This document shows, piece after piece, positions 44,901 to 55,007 of a stretch of 64,000 nucleotides of DNA. Below the pieces are notes generated by a model. That model ran no database searches. It had not been told where the DNA came from and worked only from the letters and a program-made list of their open reading frames with translations. Source of the stretch: Orychophragmus violaceus (Eukaryota; Streptophyta; Magnoliopsida; Brassicales; Brassicaceae); contig CM058233.1 in the NCBI GenBank assembly GCA_030180135.1, positions 28,677,615-28,741,614 of the forward strand, in the 5' to 3' direction. A program made the position numbers and the translations under genes. The stretch's first letter is position 1. Every line of letters begins with the position of its first letter.

Positions 44901-47707
44901 AATGCATACCGAAGCCCCCGCGGAAGGGGCTTTAACTCAACCTTTGGCGCCTTAAGCTCGCTCCAATCGTCAGCTACAAGCTGCTCCTTGCACAGCTCCA
45001 CTCCTTTGGCGCCATCGGTACCCATGTCAACAGCAAACACCTCCAGCTCCTCACACACTGAATCTGATCCCAGCTCAATGAACTCAACCTCTTCTAACAA
45101 AGGCTTGTGTGAATCAAGCGCTCTCATGTAAGCCCAGCTCTCCTCTTGAAGATATCCATACTCCCCATATTCCTTGGTCAAGGTGACCTCTAGAGGATCC
45201 TCCATGTTCAACTCTTCAAGGAGTTCATCAGCTAGCTCATCCATAGTCTCAATGTAAAATATTTGACCTTGAATGGTTGGCTTCTTCATCACCTTGTTGA
45301 TGTCAAATTTGAGCACTATGTCTTTCCCAAGGTTGAGGTCTATCTTCCCTTTCCTGACATCTATAATCGCACCAGCTGTGGCAAGGAAAGGTCTCCCAAG
45401 AATTAGAGGATCCTTTGGTTCTTCATCCATCTCCAGCACAATAAAATCTGTTGGCACTTCAAATCCTCCTACTTTCACCGGAAGATCTTCTAGGAGACCA
45501 ATTGGGTATCTCACTGATCTATCTGCAAGAACCAAGGAGATCCTACATGCTTTGTAGGTAGAGAAACCCAGCCTCTTGGCTACTGAGAAGGGCATCAGAC
45601 TTGCGCTCGCTCCAAGATCACACAAACAGCCCTCAAACCGATATGGACCAATAGCGCATGGAAGAGTAAAACTGCCAGGGTCTTCAAGTTTCTTTGGGAC
45701 AATATCCCTTTGGATGATTGCACTACACTCATGAGACAACACAACCATCCCTTGCACTTCCTTGGTTCTTTCCTTGATTGCATCCTTGAGAAACTTGCTA
45801 TACTGAGGAACTAGCAAGAAGGCATCAATCAAAGGCATGGTCAGCTCAACATTCTTCATCTGCTTGTCAAAAAGAGCTTTGTACTTCTCTAGAAGCTTCT
45901 TCTTGAATCTGCCCGGAAAGGGTTGCTTGGGCTCATAGGGTGGTGGCACAAACACCACATCCTTCTTCTTGAGTATATCATTCACTACTTCTTCAGCTAC
46001 AGCCTTTCCTTTCCTCTTAGCCATGTCACTATCACACTCTTTGTTTAGAGCAGAATTTTCAGAATTCTCCTCCCCTTCTTGAACTTCAATGTCCTCATTG
46101 AGTGAAGATGCCAGCTTAGGCTTGGGTACTTGACTTTGTTGCAACTCTTTACCACTTCTCAGGGTGATAGCGCTGATATACTCCTTTGGGTTTTGCTCAG
46201 ATTTTCCGGGTAAAGTACCTTGAGTGCGGGACGTAGAGGCATTCTTGTTTTCCATGTTTGTGACTCTTGATGTCAAACTCTGTAGCTCATTCTTGAGGTC
46301 ACGTACTTCCATAGCCCCTGAGGCTTGTCCTTGAAGGAGTTGCTGCATCATGCTTTTCAGCTCATTGTCAACTCCCGAGTTAGAAGAAGTTTGTTGTTGT
46401 TGACCAAAACCGGGTGGGTATTGTTGCTTTGGAGCATAGCCTTGTTGACCTTGAAACTGAGGCTTGTTTACAAAACCTTGTTGGTTGTTGTAATTGACAT
46501 ATGGCTTTTGCTGTTGAGGTTGTTGAAAGCCTTGTTGACCTTGTGGCTGAGCTTGTCCTTGGGATGGAGCTTGAGGATAAACTTGGTCTTGAGGATTGGC
46601 TACATTGTTGCTGCGGTATGAGAAGTTTGGGTGGTTTCTATAGTTTTGGTTGAAGCCCTTGTTGAAACCACCTTGACCAGCAATGAAGTTAATCTCCTCT
46701 TGAGTTAAATCCTCATCATCATCATAAAATTGAGGTTTAGAATCCTCCTGGTGTCCCACAAAGCTGATGTTCTTTTGGCCAATCGAGATCATCTTGTCCA
46801 ACTTCTCATTCAAAGCCTTTATCTCTTTCTCATACTTCTCATCTGAAGTTGATGAACCTCTATTAGTCCTCTCATAATCCTCATTGTAGTTGCCATCACT
46901 TTGCGCGAGATTTTCAATCAGCTCCATAGCTGCATCTACTCCCTTGCCTAGGAAGTGTCCATTGCTGCATGAGTCAAGCATCGCCCTCATTCTAGGAAGC
47001 ACTCCGCGGTAGAGGTTGCTGAGTAGTGTTTCCTTGGTAAAACCATGGTGTGAGCACTGAGTGGTGAGCTTGTTGAACCTCTCCCAAGCTTCAGCGAAGC
47101 TCTCATTGTTGCGCTGCACAAACCCGGATAGTTCACTGCGAAAACGGGCAGTCCTAGTAGGTGAGAAGAACTTCTTCAGGAAAGCTTTCTTCAGGTCTCC
47201 CCAAGTAGTGATGGATCCTGGAGGGATAGTGCTTTCCCAATCCTTGGCTCTGTCCGCCAAAGAGAAAACGAACAGGCGCATTTTTAACCCATCATCAGTC
47301 ACACCATTCAACCTCGTAGTGGCACAAATCTTGTCAAAGGTGTCCAAGTGCTGTAGCGGGTCCTCAGATGCTAACCCATGGAACTGATTGTTCTGCACCA
47401 TGTTCATCACCATAGCGCGGATCTCAAAATTATTATTGTTCACCGCTGGTGGAATGATTCCTCTCCGGTTAGCATTTGTGTCAGGTGTATCTCCATCACC
47501 AATAGCTCTAACCGGCTGTTGTTGCTGCTGTTGCTGCTGCTGTTGCTGCTGCTCATCCTCGTGGTTATCCATAACTGTTTGCTCAACACTTTCAACTGAA
47601 ACAGCTCGTTCCTGTGCTCGTCGTTCCCTTGCTAGTCTCCTCTCGTGTGCTTTGATGTCGTAAACTCTTGCAACTAAGTTTGTAGTCCCTTTGCTGCGCA
47701 AGTTCAT
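41993..47707 (-). CDS. Athila-B gag-pol polyprotein, intact
   Basis: 1904 codons in one frame from the ATG at 47707. Order: gag domain (about residues 100-230, with [13 protein letters not shown]); glutamine-rich linkers including a poly-Q run; aspartic protease with [11 protein letters not shown] (about 693) and [10 protein letters not shown]; reverse transcriptase with [27 protein letters not shown] and catalytic FMDD (about 1167); RNase H ([13 protein letters not shown] about 1317, YTDHAAL); integrase with an HHCC finger ([19 protein letters not shown], about 1535-1590) and the DDE triad in [16 protein letters not shown] and [10 protein letters not shown] (about 1609, 1669, 1704). No chromodomain. 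These drive reverse transcription and chromosomal insertion. No stop or frameshift. Confidence 0.96.
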   Translation of the reverse strand: MNLRSKGTTNLVARVYDIKAHERRLARERRAQERAVSVESVEQTVMDNHEDEQQQQQQQQQQQQPVRAIGDGDTPDTNANRRGIIPPAVNNNNFEIRAMVMNMVQNNQFHGLASEDPLQHLDTFDKICATTRLNGVTDDGLKMRLFVFSLADRAKDWESTIPPGSITTWGDLKKAFLKKFFSPTRTARFRSELSGFVQRNNESFAEAWERFNKLTTQCSHHGFTKETLLSNLYRGVLPRMRAMLDSCSNGHFLGKGVDAAMELIENLAQSDGNYNEDYERTNRGSSTSDEKYEKEIKALNEKLDKMISIGQKNISFVGHQEDSKPQFYDDDEDLTQEEINFIAGQGGFNKGFNQNYRNHPNFSYRSNNVANPQDQVYPQAPSQGQAQPQGQQGFQQPQQQKPYVNYNNQQGFVNKPQFQGQQGYAPKQQYPPGFGQQQQTSSNSGVDNELKSMMQQLLQGQASGAMEVRDLKNELQSLTSRVTNMENKNASTSRTQGTLPGKSEQNPKEYISAITLRSGKELQQSQVPKPKLASSLNEDIEVQEGEENSENSALNKECDSDMAKRKGKAVAEEVVNDILKKKDVVFVPPPYEPKQPFPGRFKKKLLEKYKALFDKQMKNVELTMPLIDAFLLVPQYSKFLKDAIKERTKEVQGMVVLSHECSAIIQRDIVPKKLEDPGSFTLPCAIGPYRFEGCLCDLGASASLMPFSVAKRLGFSTYKACRISLVLADRSVRYPIGLLEDLPVKVGGFEVPTDFIVLEMDEEPKDPLILGRPFLATAGAIIDVRKGKIDLNLGKDIVLKFDINKVMKKPTIQGQIFYIETMDELADELLEELNMEDPLEVTLTKEYGEYGYLQEESWAYMRALDSHKPLLEEVEFIELGSDSVCEELEVFAVDMGTDGAKGVELCKEQLVADDWSELKAPKVELKPLPRGLRYAFLGPNSTYPVIVNELLNDDELIALTTELKKFRKAIGYSLDDIKGLSPSLCTHRIHLENESMSSIEHQRRLNPNLKEVVKKEILKLLDAGIIYPISDSTWVSPVHCVPKKGEITVVKNDSNELIPTRTITGHRMCIDYRKLNAASRKDHFPLPFIDQMLERLANHPFYCFLDGYSGFFQIPIHPNDQEKTTFTCPYGTFAYRRMPFGLCNAPATFQRCMMSIFSDLIEDIVEVFMDDFSVYGSSFSSCLLNLCRVLRRCEETNLVLNWEKCHFMVTEGIVLGHKISENGIEVDKAKIEVMTSLQPPNSVKGIRSFLGHAGFYRRFIKDFSKIARPLTRLLCKETDFVFDDECLAAFHMIKEALISAPIVQAPDWELPFEIMCDASDYAVGAVLGQRKEKKLHVIYYASRTLDDAQVRYATTEKELLAVVFAFEKFRSYLVGSKVVVYTDHAALRYLLAKKDAKPRLLRWILLLQEFDLEIKDKKGIENGVADHLSRLRIEDAVPLDDSLPEEQLMACKAVKDAHDTRMKIEEVNSIEDKEPWYADIVNFLAVGKEPPSLDSYQRKKFFRDVNRYYWDEPYLYTLCKDQLYRRCIADEEVRGILLHCHGSDYGGHFATFKTVQKALQAGFWWPTMFKDAQEFITKCDPCQRKGNISRRNEMPQNPILEVEVFDVWGIDFMGPFPSSYGNSYILVAVDYVSKWVEAVASPTNDAKVVIKLFKSIIFPRFGIPRIVISDGGSHFINRLFESLLKKYGVKHKVATPYHPQTSGQVEVSNRQIKAILEKTVGASRKDWAKRLDDALWAYRTAFKTPLGTTPFTMLYGKSCHLPVEVEYKAMWAVKLLNFDIKTATERRLIQLNELDEIRLEAFESSKIYKERTKLFHDKLIQKKEFKVGDLVLLFNSRLKLFPGKLKSRWSGPFRVKEVRPYGAVVLFGKSDEEFTVNGQRLKHYSVSEVIDEGTSIPLSSPPSA

Positions 47708-47804
47708 ACACCTAGCATCAATAAGAAAGAAAGTAGCAAGTTAGTAACAATAACTTGAACTAAAAAGGAATAGAAAACGAATTGATATATCCAGAATCCC
47801 AAAA

Positions 47805-47818
47805 TGGCAACGGCGCCA
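47805..47818 (-). other. Athila-B primer-binding site (tRNA-Asp)
   Basis: Minus strand TGGCGCCGTTGCCA, three bases inside the 5' LTR; matches the tRNA-Asp primer site known for Athila. Confidence 0.85.
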
Positions 47819-47821
47819 AAT

Positions 47822-49261
47822 TGATAACTAGGATTTTACAATCCTTTGAGGTACCAATTCCTCAAGCTTATCGAAGTAGCTTTGAGGTATCGAACCTATT
47901 CTGGGACGGATAAAACCAATAAGTATACACTAAACCTCCAGAGTCAAATCTAAAAATTTGGTTTTCAATTTCTAACGATCCTAACGAATGCAAATCAAAT
48001 AGAAGTAAACAAAAGCAAATAAACAAACGATTCAATCAATAGGAAGGATAAGGCCCAAGGGTAAGGGTCAACGGATAGGTGACTCGGGATGATCAAGGAA
48101 TCCTAATTCAAACTTTTAAAAGCTAATCTCCTAGCAAGGAACACACTATGTAAATCGGCTTAATCTCTTAACACCAATTCTTCATTTAATTTTGACTCAA
48201 GAACAAGTCATCATTTGTGAATCAAAATCAAACGAGCATTCAAACAGGTTCCAATTAGCAACCAATCACTCTAGACATACATTTTCATGTGCTAGAATAT
48301 GAAAGTTCTAACAAAGCTAAATACAGGAATTTCATCGAACAGGTTGTGAACAAGAAATTCTAAACATCCTAATCAATGTGATCAAGATTAACTAGGCATT
48401 AAGAGCACTTTGCTAGATGAGATTTTGACAATTAACTACCAGAATTCCATTGATCACCCTTAATCAACCTAATCCTACCCAACCCACAAGCCTATGGAAA
48501 ACTACTCACAAATCATAACTAGATCAACAAAACTCATAGAAATAGAGTTGATCATGGTAGATTAGTGAGAGATTGAAAGATTTGTTGATGGAATAGTAAT
48601 AGAAATCTAGATTGATCAAAGGATTTTTATGTGTTCTTACAAAAGAGTTTAGAACATCAAAAACTGCATAAGAAACAAAATAAAATAGGTTTTTGGCTTA
48701 AATAGTCCAAAAGGTGCGAGCCGGGTCAACCCGGAACAAACCGGGTGTTGACCCGGATCCAAGTGCAAATCTGGGGTCGATATCGGTCAGGTGGACCGAT
48801 ATGCAGACCGATATCGACTCTCGGATTATTTCTGGGTTCGAGCGTATCGGTCCACCTGACCGATATGTGAACCGATATGAGCCCTCGAAAATTAATCCGA
48901 GAGTCCATATCGGTCGGGTGGACCGATATGGTGGCCGATACTGAGCTCCAAAGCTTTGACGAGGGGCTGTATCGGCCCGCCTGGCCGATACTCATACCGA
49001 TATGGTCCTTCTTTGGCTCTTCCTTGGTCTTCTGAGCTCAAGACTCCACTTCCAAGCTCACCAATGCTCCTAGATGCCTCCATTCACCTGCAAAACACAA
49101 GAAACACTCCAAATGCAAGCCTAGAATGCCTAATCCTAGTCCTAAACAACTATAGACTCTAGATGTGACAATGACTCGGCAAAATGGTAAGAATGATGGA
49201 GAAAATAAATCAAAACAAGAACTATATACAAGCCTAAATGCATGAAAATGTATGAATATCA
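47822..49261 (-). repeat. 5' LTR of Athila-B
   Basis: 1440 bp, same borders and motifs as 36048-37487. The promoter-type site TATTTAAG lies at about 48697-48704, downstream of the palindromic units at 48781-49009 in element orientation. Transcription of the gag-pol RNA is expected to start within this LTR. Confidence 0.96.
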
Positions 49262-49266
49262 TGTAG
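49262..49266. repeat. Athila-B target-site duplication, right
   Basis: TGTAG, identical to 36043-36047. Confidence 0.93.
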
Positions 49267-49685
49267 TTTCGGGATTGCTGTTGGAGATGGGGTTTGATTC
49301 AATGGTTTTGTGTGATTTGTTTCGGTTCGGTTTTTCATGGCGCCTGTTTATTTTTGATTCTTTGGAATTAGGATTAAATAGGCAAATTGTTTGTAAAGAC
49401 TTAAAATACTTAGAAATGAAATTGCTTCCCTGATATTTGGTTTAGTCCGAACCGACACAACTCGTGGAAGCAATACATGTTGAAAAGCCTTGTATTGTAG
49501 AAGCGAAGTAAACGAGGTCAAGGACGGTTTGGTGCAAGCCTTTGTCTCAAATTGGACTGTCTCTGGCTTCTTATTGTGCCGAAATTTTCTCGTTTGGCTT
49601 GCTCGAGTTCGATCGGTCATGTTCTTGTTTGATTATTGGCCGGTCAGCTTGTCGGTCAGTGGATAACGGGAAAGGGGCGTTACAC
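49262..49685 (-). mobile_element. LTR-retrotransposon remnant C, outer part
   Basis: Continuation of 35296-36047 beyond Athila-B. The outer edge reads GGGGCGTTACA on the plus strand, i.e. TGTAACGCCCC on the minus strand, the expected LTR start. It abuts the CACTA-X end region (homology to CACTA-Y resumes at about 49683). Confidence 0.5.
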
Positions 49686-50337
49686 ATCCACTCCCGATGG
49701 TAGCTATAAATATTGTATCCTCCCGCCATGTAACTAGATTTCCAAATTCTTTGTGTTTCTACAAATGAAAACGGAGATAGTGCTGAATTTCAACTATGTG
49801 GATATACTTGGCCACTACCATTAATTGTCATAAATGCATGTCGCATGAAACCGGTACACCTACCGCAACCAGGTAAAATATAACCAAACTATATAATATT
49901 ATTATTACTAAATCATACTATATGATAAGACCCATACCCGACTACTTTGCGACACGAATAATGAGTTGCATATAGTTGTAACAACCGTGAAAAAATAAAC
50001 GGCTTTGCTATTGTTATACACGAAGTAGAAAATTAGTTGCCTATATAGTGACCAATTTGTGAATTTCTACGACTCTCCACATTAGATGCAAACTAGTCGC
50101 CATATTATCGACTACGCTGCGACTATTGTTTCCGGTCTCGAAAATGATCGTTAATTAGTCATAAATCGGGGACTAAATTGGCGACAATCATTTTTGGTCG
50201 TATATTAGCGACTAATACACGTCTATATATCTATAGTCGAAAAATAGTCGCAATAGTGTCTCCAAATAGTTGTCAAATGTTACGACTACAAGTATAGTCG
50301 CAAGTGCCAATCGCAAAACCGCTGTTTTCTTGTAGTG
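49686..50337 (-). repeat. CACTA-X 5' end region
   Basis: Matches CACTA-Y 58729-59389 closely (catccactcccgatggtagct in both) and ends with the CACTA terminus at 50337. The inner half corresponds to sequence just upstream of and around the transposase start; the outer half holds GCGACTA / TAGTCGC motifs. Confidence 0.85.
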
Positions 50338-51463
50338 AGAAAAAGATTGCTCACAATATAAAGTACTACTGAAGACATTTTTTGTGAAAGCAAATTTTTA
50401 TTTTAAATTCTTTGAAAGTTTTGGATATAGTTCCCATGTTATATAATTATAAATCACCAAATTTAGGAAATAGTTTTGAAATTTTTGTAACAATAAAATT
50501 TAAAATAGTACACTGAAATTTTTTAGAAATAGTTTTGGGACTATAATGTAAAAACAAAGATGAAACTTTAGATTTTCAGGGTTTAGGGTTCTTTTGGAGC
50601 AAACTTGAGGTTTCACTGTAATTATACACCTAATTAGTTTGAGAGCATTACGAACATAAAAAAAAATTAAATCAGATCATCCGGTAAACCGGAACATGAA
50701 CCTCCAAGATCATAGAAATATTTTCGATTAAATCAATTGCATGGTGCTAATTAGGGAGAGGGAAATATGTGTGTTGTTTTGATGTTTAACGTTAGAGTAG
50801 ATATATAGACAACAAGTAGAATTCATAGGATATATCTCTTAAAAGATTATCCTAGGATATCCTCTATCTACTTTAACAAGATAATATATAATCCTACACA
50901 ATCATTTAAACATACCATTTCCGAATGATCTTAGTCAAACATATATAGCGAGATGAAGTGGTTGGTGTGAATTGTTATTATTGGTTTTATGATGGTTTGA
51001 AAATTTTAAAACTGGTTTTCTGAATCTATACCTGATTTTTTTTGTTTGTGTATATATGTACTTATCATGTTAAGGAAATTTAATAATATCGGTTGAGAGG
51101 AAAATTGAATATTCTTCTTGTCTTTGATTTAATGTGTAAACAAAAAGCACAATACTACCAAATGAAACGAAAAACAAGGTTGGAGGGTGGTTGCAACATA
51201 AATGTCCCGTCAAAACAGAGGAACTCTGCAAAAACCTGCAAGAGAACAAAAGACAAAACCAGTATACAGTTCTCGGGTTCTAAGGCTACACCATACCAAA
51301 CGACAAAACCAGTACAAGGTCAAGGGCTCCGAGGCTACATCAGAATAAAAGACAAAACCAGTGTAGGGCTTGCATAATATTTAACCATGTTATTTTACCA
51401 TGACATTTAACCATGATTAATTGATTTGATTGGGGTCTCGAAGAGACATACTCCACGTAACCG

Positions 51464-51529
<66 letters not shown>

Positions 51530-51700
51530 GACGCGGCGCTCGTGGAAATTTTTTAAAACCCTCATTTCTTGTAACCTTCTTAAATTCAATTTCATTGTTG
51601 CGTGAGGGAAAGTTATTTCGTCGTAATAATCATCTTTTTCACTAACCTTTCTCCCACTTTCATTCTCTCTGAAACATAACCAAAACACAATGGTCCATTA
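50338..51700 (+). other. CACTA-Y internal segment homologous to 24160-24960
   Basis: Non-coding up to the 50-bp repeat (51252-51372). Includes a CT microsatellite (51469-51524). Relative to CACTA-X it has an extra stretch near 50600-50930. No CDS supported. Confidence 0.6.
51469..51524. repeat. (CT)n microsatellite
   Basis: About 28 CT units. Minus-strand Arg-Glu reading frames across it are artefacts of the repeat. Confidence 0.95.
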
Positions 51701-51744
51701 CAACTACATAGCAGAAACACAACCTAACAGAGACGAACCCGTTG

Positions 51745-52972
51745 GCGCTTCAAAGTTAAGATTTTCCGCGTCTACCCATACTATGTGTTTGCAGATGGAC
51801 CATATTGAAGTTACATCTTGGTCGGCCAAGGAGTAAGTGAAAAAATATTTAATAGATTTTTCGGCTTGCAAGACTGAACTTGTTCTGACTATATGATCTT
51901 CATGCTTTCACTTATGCGCAGGGAAGCAAGATCGAGATGGTCATTTATTCAGGACAAGTAATTGACTTCTCTGGACTAAAGAAAAATGAATTCAACTGGA
52001 TTGAGATCTCTGGAATTAGGGTGGTCCGAGCAGTTCTAGGTTTTTATCCAACAAAATCTCGCCACCGACTTGAAGCCACCGAAGATACAGAGATCGAACT
52101 TATTGAGCCTTTGGACACCAAGCACTACATGAAATTTGTTAATTTCCTCCATATTTGTGACATAAAAACAAATAAAGACCTTCCTATAGGTAAAAACTAT
52201 CGAAAGTTTTCATCTTTCCAATGTCTGATAGCTTTTTTTGCCATTGAACCAATTTCTTAGGTTTGAATTTTGCTCAGTCAATTTGTAATGTCGGATCATT
52301 CATTTTCATAATGATATTAACATTCCTAGAAAAAAAAAATTAATCTGTTCTAATCATGAAACTTCAAATAATTAACCACAAATATATTGTGTAGACACCA
52401 TGGATGTGGTCTCGATCATCTGCCCCCTTAATGTTGATCCCATATACCTTGCAAGGACAAGGAAATTGTTCCACCTCGGAGACGCCATGTAAATGCATAT
52501 TTTCGGTAATGTAGTAGTAAAGACCACGACAAAAATATTTGACTAAAGCGTGTGGCATTCAATATTAAGAACAATTGATTAGGATAGTTCACATTAAATT
52601 CTCTTATTCACAATAGGAGCAATAAGTTAAAGTATGTGGTTTATGGAAAATATGCGGTTGACTTCTAGCCTGAATATTTAAAGACTAAGTCTCCAGCAGA
52701 AAAGATCGGGGTGCTCAAGATGTGGAGGTGCATCCGGACTAGAAGTAACTGTTTTAACATTTTGAATTAGTTTATATATAATAATTTAGGATTGTTCGCT
52801 AAAATTCTAGTTTTATGTAGGTGAACTTGATGAGACATGGGTTGACACTGTGGAATGCTTATCACACTACACATTCAATTCGTGACTTAAGGAGGTTCAA
52901 GATCTCATGTTCCAGCAAGAGGCCCATGACACTGATGTTGCTGGAAGCAGTAGTATTGTTATCCCTATCTAA
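51745..52972 (+). pseudogene. Unrecognised multi-exon gene fragment in CACTA-Y
   Basis: Exon-like plus-strand pieces: about 51757-51832 (YPYYVFADGPY then, after a frameshift, EVTSWSAKE), 51925-52190 (FSGLKKNEFNWIEISG, LEATEDTEIELIEPLDTKHY) ending at a GT donor, about 52395-52486 (SIICPLNVDPIYLARTRKLF), about 52640-52740 (EYLKTKSPAEKIGVLKMW) and 52818-52972 (DETWVDTVECLSHY). Stops and a frameshift break it. The last exon also occurs in CACTA-X, so capture predates the split of X and Y. I do not recognise the family; a captured host gene is the likeliest origin. Confidence 0.5.
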
Positions 52973-53985
52973 ATCTCATGTATAATTTAGTGTCTGTTTC
53001 TTGAGAACATTAACTTTTTATTATGCTAAATGAACCTTACTTAAGAATCTTATTTTTATTTATCATGTTTTCATGTTTAATATTTATATTTAATAACAGT
53101 TATTGATAGCCATATTTTAGTAAGAAGTGATTAATATATAGTAACATATCTTGTAGTTATCATTTGTTCAAAAAAAAATGTATCTAGTATACGATTAGAA
53201 CATAACCGTATATATAATATTATTAGAACAAAGTTACAAAGATTTGTAATTATATTAAAATCTTATGTTATATAGGGACTTGTAAGGAGCTTTACATTTT
53301 TACTAGTTACAATTTTGGTCAAAATTTACTCATTACACTTAGCTTTGAAAAACATAATATCCATCAGATTCTTAACAAAATCCATACTCACACTGTATTT
53401 CAAATATCATGTATATATATGATAATAAAACAAAAAGTCATAATTTCATATGAAAATAAAATATTAATCTTATAAAGACCCGCCAAAACAAAAAATATTA
53501 TCATGCCTAAACCAAATATTTTGGTAGAGTATCATAAACCGATTGAAATATCTTAATAAACCATCATAACCTTTCTCAAAATTGGACAATCTTCTCCTTT
53601 CTGCCATCGTGTTATTCATCTGCTGCGACATGAATCTGCCTGAGGTATTTCTTCTCATTTTATACCCGATTTTTGTCTATAAGTCTTCAATAGTTAGATT
53701 CGTATTTTTGGTGGATTTACAATTGAGTGCATGTCGGTGGTATCAAGTCTGACTGATTTCATGGTCATTTTTTTGAAGTTTCCTTTATTATTTGAGATTG
53801 TGTTTCTGATTTTTGGGTAATTCATGTTGGTAGATTAACTTCACACTACTAAAGGTTGCACTAATAGGAAACCCTCATTTCTTCAAGCCTCTCCTTCCCG
53901 GATTCCTTTCGCATATGGTATGTAATTAGTGATTCCTCTCTCTTTATCTCTATATGTAATGTTTACTTCTTCTTAGTTGGGTTCT
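52973..53985. other. AT-rich CACTA-Y sequence and start of an insertion
   Basis: 53025-53120 corresponds to the Helitron flanks in CACTA-X, and 53210-53550 corresponds to 32500-32780. From about 53555 to 54985 the sequence has no counterpart in CACTA-X. The leader-like text at 53860-53995 belongs to the REM/B3 fragment. Confidence 0.5.
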
Positions 53986-53997
53986 TTTGGGCGTTGC

Positions 53998-54771
53998 AGA
54001 GTATCCCAATAAAGTTCTACAAAGACCACATATATAGAAAAATTAATATTACAGCTGGTGAGCTCACTTCAGATGTGTGTACCCTGAAATTTCCTGTGAA
54101 ACGTGTTGGTGACATAATAACTGAAGGTTGAAAAGAGTTCGCCGAGGGACATGATTTACGAGTCAGAGATTTTTTAATATTCAAGTACTTTGGAGATTTA
54201 AAATTCCATATAACTGCATGTGGACCCAATTGCTGTGAACTCCAATGGGTAAAGACTCCAACGAAAAATCGGCCGGATGACATGAGTGAGTTATCATATA
54301 ATGTTTTCTTAGACTAATAGATTTTTTTTGTTTTGTTTTGGTGTTAGTACTATCTAACGATTGTATGATTTGTTTCAGGAGTTAAAGAGAACTTTGTTAC
54401 ACTAAATGTCACGACAGAGAGTATCAAGAGTAGCAGAATTGTAAGTAACTTTATTTCGCTTATGGTTTCTGTTTTTGTATTCTGTTACACCATATTTTGT
54501 TTGTGCGGTTTCTTCCCCAGTCATTCAGCAATGCCAATGAATTAGAAAAAGCGGCATGCAAGACCATATATATGGTGGATGAGGCTGGAGTGAAATGGTC
54601 TGTCAAACTGGTGATGACATTTGAAAGTAGGATGCGGTGATTGCGTTTAATTGATGGCTTAAGAGAATTCTACAAGGCGAACAAAATCAAGACTAACAAC
54701 ACTGTTGTGCTGAAGCTACTTTGGGAAAACGCCACTACTTCAGTCTTCAAGTTCTGCTCCAATAAATCTTA
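53998..54771 (+). pseudogene. REM-type B3 transcription-factor gene remnant
   Basis: Plus strand. After a GTTGCAG acceptor, exon 1 (about 53999-54285) encodes a B3 domain: SIPIKFYKDHIY, a TGA where the conserved GW tryptophan is expected (54129), EFAEGHDLRVRDFLIFKYFGDLKFHITACGP. Exon 2 (about 54380-54440) and exon 3 (about 54521-54771) encode a second, degraded B3-like domain with another TGA (54638) and then DGLREFYKANKIKTNN and VVLKLLWEN, ending in a TAA. REM proteins are B3-domain DNA-binding factors of reproductive meristems in Brassicaceae. Two stops: pseudogene. It lies in a 1.4-kb block absent from CACTA-X. Confidence 0.78.
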
Positions 54772-55007
54772 ATTTTCTTTTGCTACTTTGGCTAATACTC
54801 TGCCATTGTTTAAAAACCTTAATTATTGAAAGTTAACATTTCACTCATTAAAAAAAACCCGAATGTTTGAAATGATATATAAATGTCTGCGGCTACATAA
54901 AGGTATAATGTTGGGTTTGGCAGGTCTAATTGATGAAATATAAAAATTCATTAGTTTCGCAAGTGAAAAGACGATAAATTACATCGACAAATATAATTAG
55001 CATATTA

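Larger units (their letters stand above)
36048..49261 (-). mobile_element. Athila-B: complete Athila-type Ty3/Gypsy retrotransposon
   Basis: 13,214 bp on the minus strand: 5' LTR (49261-47822), primer site, gag-pol, leader and envelope-position ORF, 3' non-coding region with polypurine tracts, 3' LTR (37487-36048). Perfect 5-bp duplication TGTAG at 36043-36047 and 49262-49266. Both LTRs are 1440 bp and differ at only four positions seen by eye (36433/48207, 37221/48995, 37378/49152, 37405/49179), about 0.3%. All main ORFs are open. A recent insertion that may be autonomous. Confidence 0.96.
21799..50337 (-). mobile_element. CACTA-X: related En/Spm element nested in CACTA-Y
   Basis: The left terminus at 21799 and right terminus at 50337 share CACTACAAGAAAACA. 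Its first 2.3 kb (21799-24155) duplicate CACTA-Y 19504-21798, and its next 1 kb (24160-25199) matches CACTA-Y from 50338 onward. So Y is interrupted exactly where X begins and ends: removing X restores co-linearity of Y with X. The flanking triplets are GTA (left) and AGA (right), not identical, so the duplication has decayed or the insertion was unusual. X itself is filled with later insertions. Confidence 0.65.

Noticed and set aside
43556..47663. Plus-strand ORFs across 42059-47663
   Set aside because: Antisense shadows of the intact gag-pol, including poly-Leu and poly-Cys readings opposite the poly-Gln codons.
51407..51688. Minus-strand ORF with long Arg-Glu run
   Set aside because: Produced by translating the (CT)n microsatellite.
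53850..53870. cacactactaaagg as a possible CACTA terminus
   Set aside because: Lacks the CACTACAAGAAAA core and has no subterminal repeats beside it.
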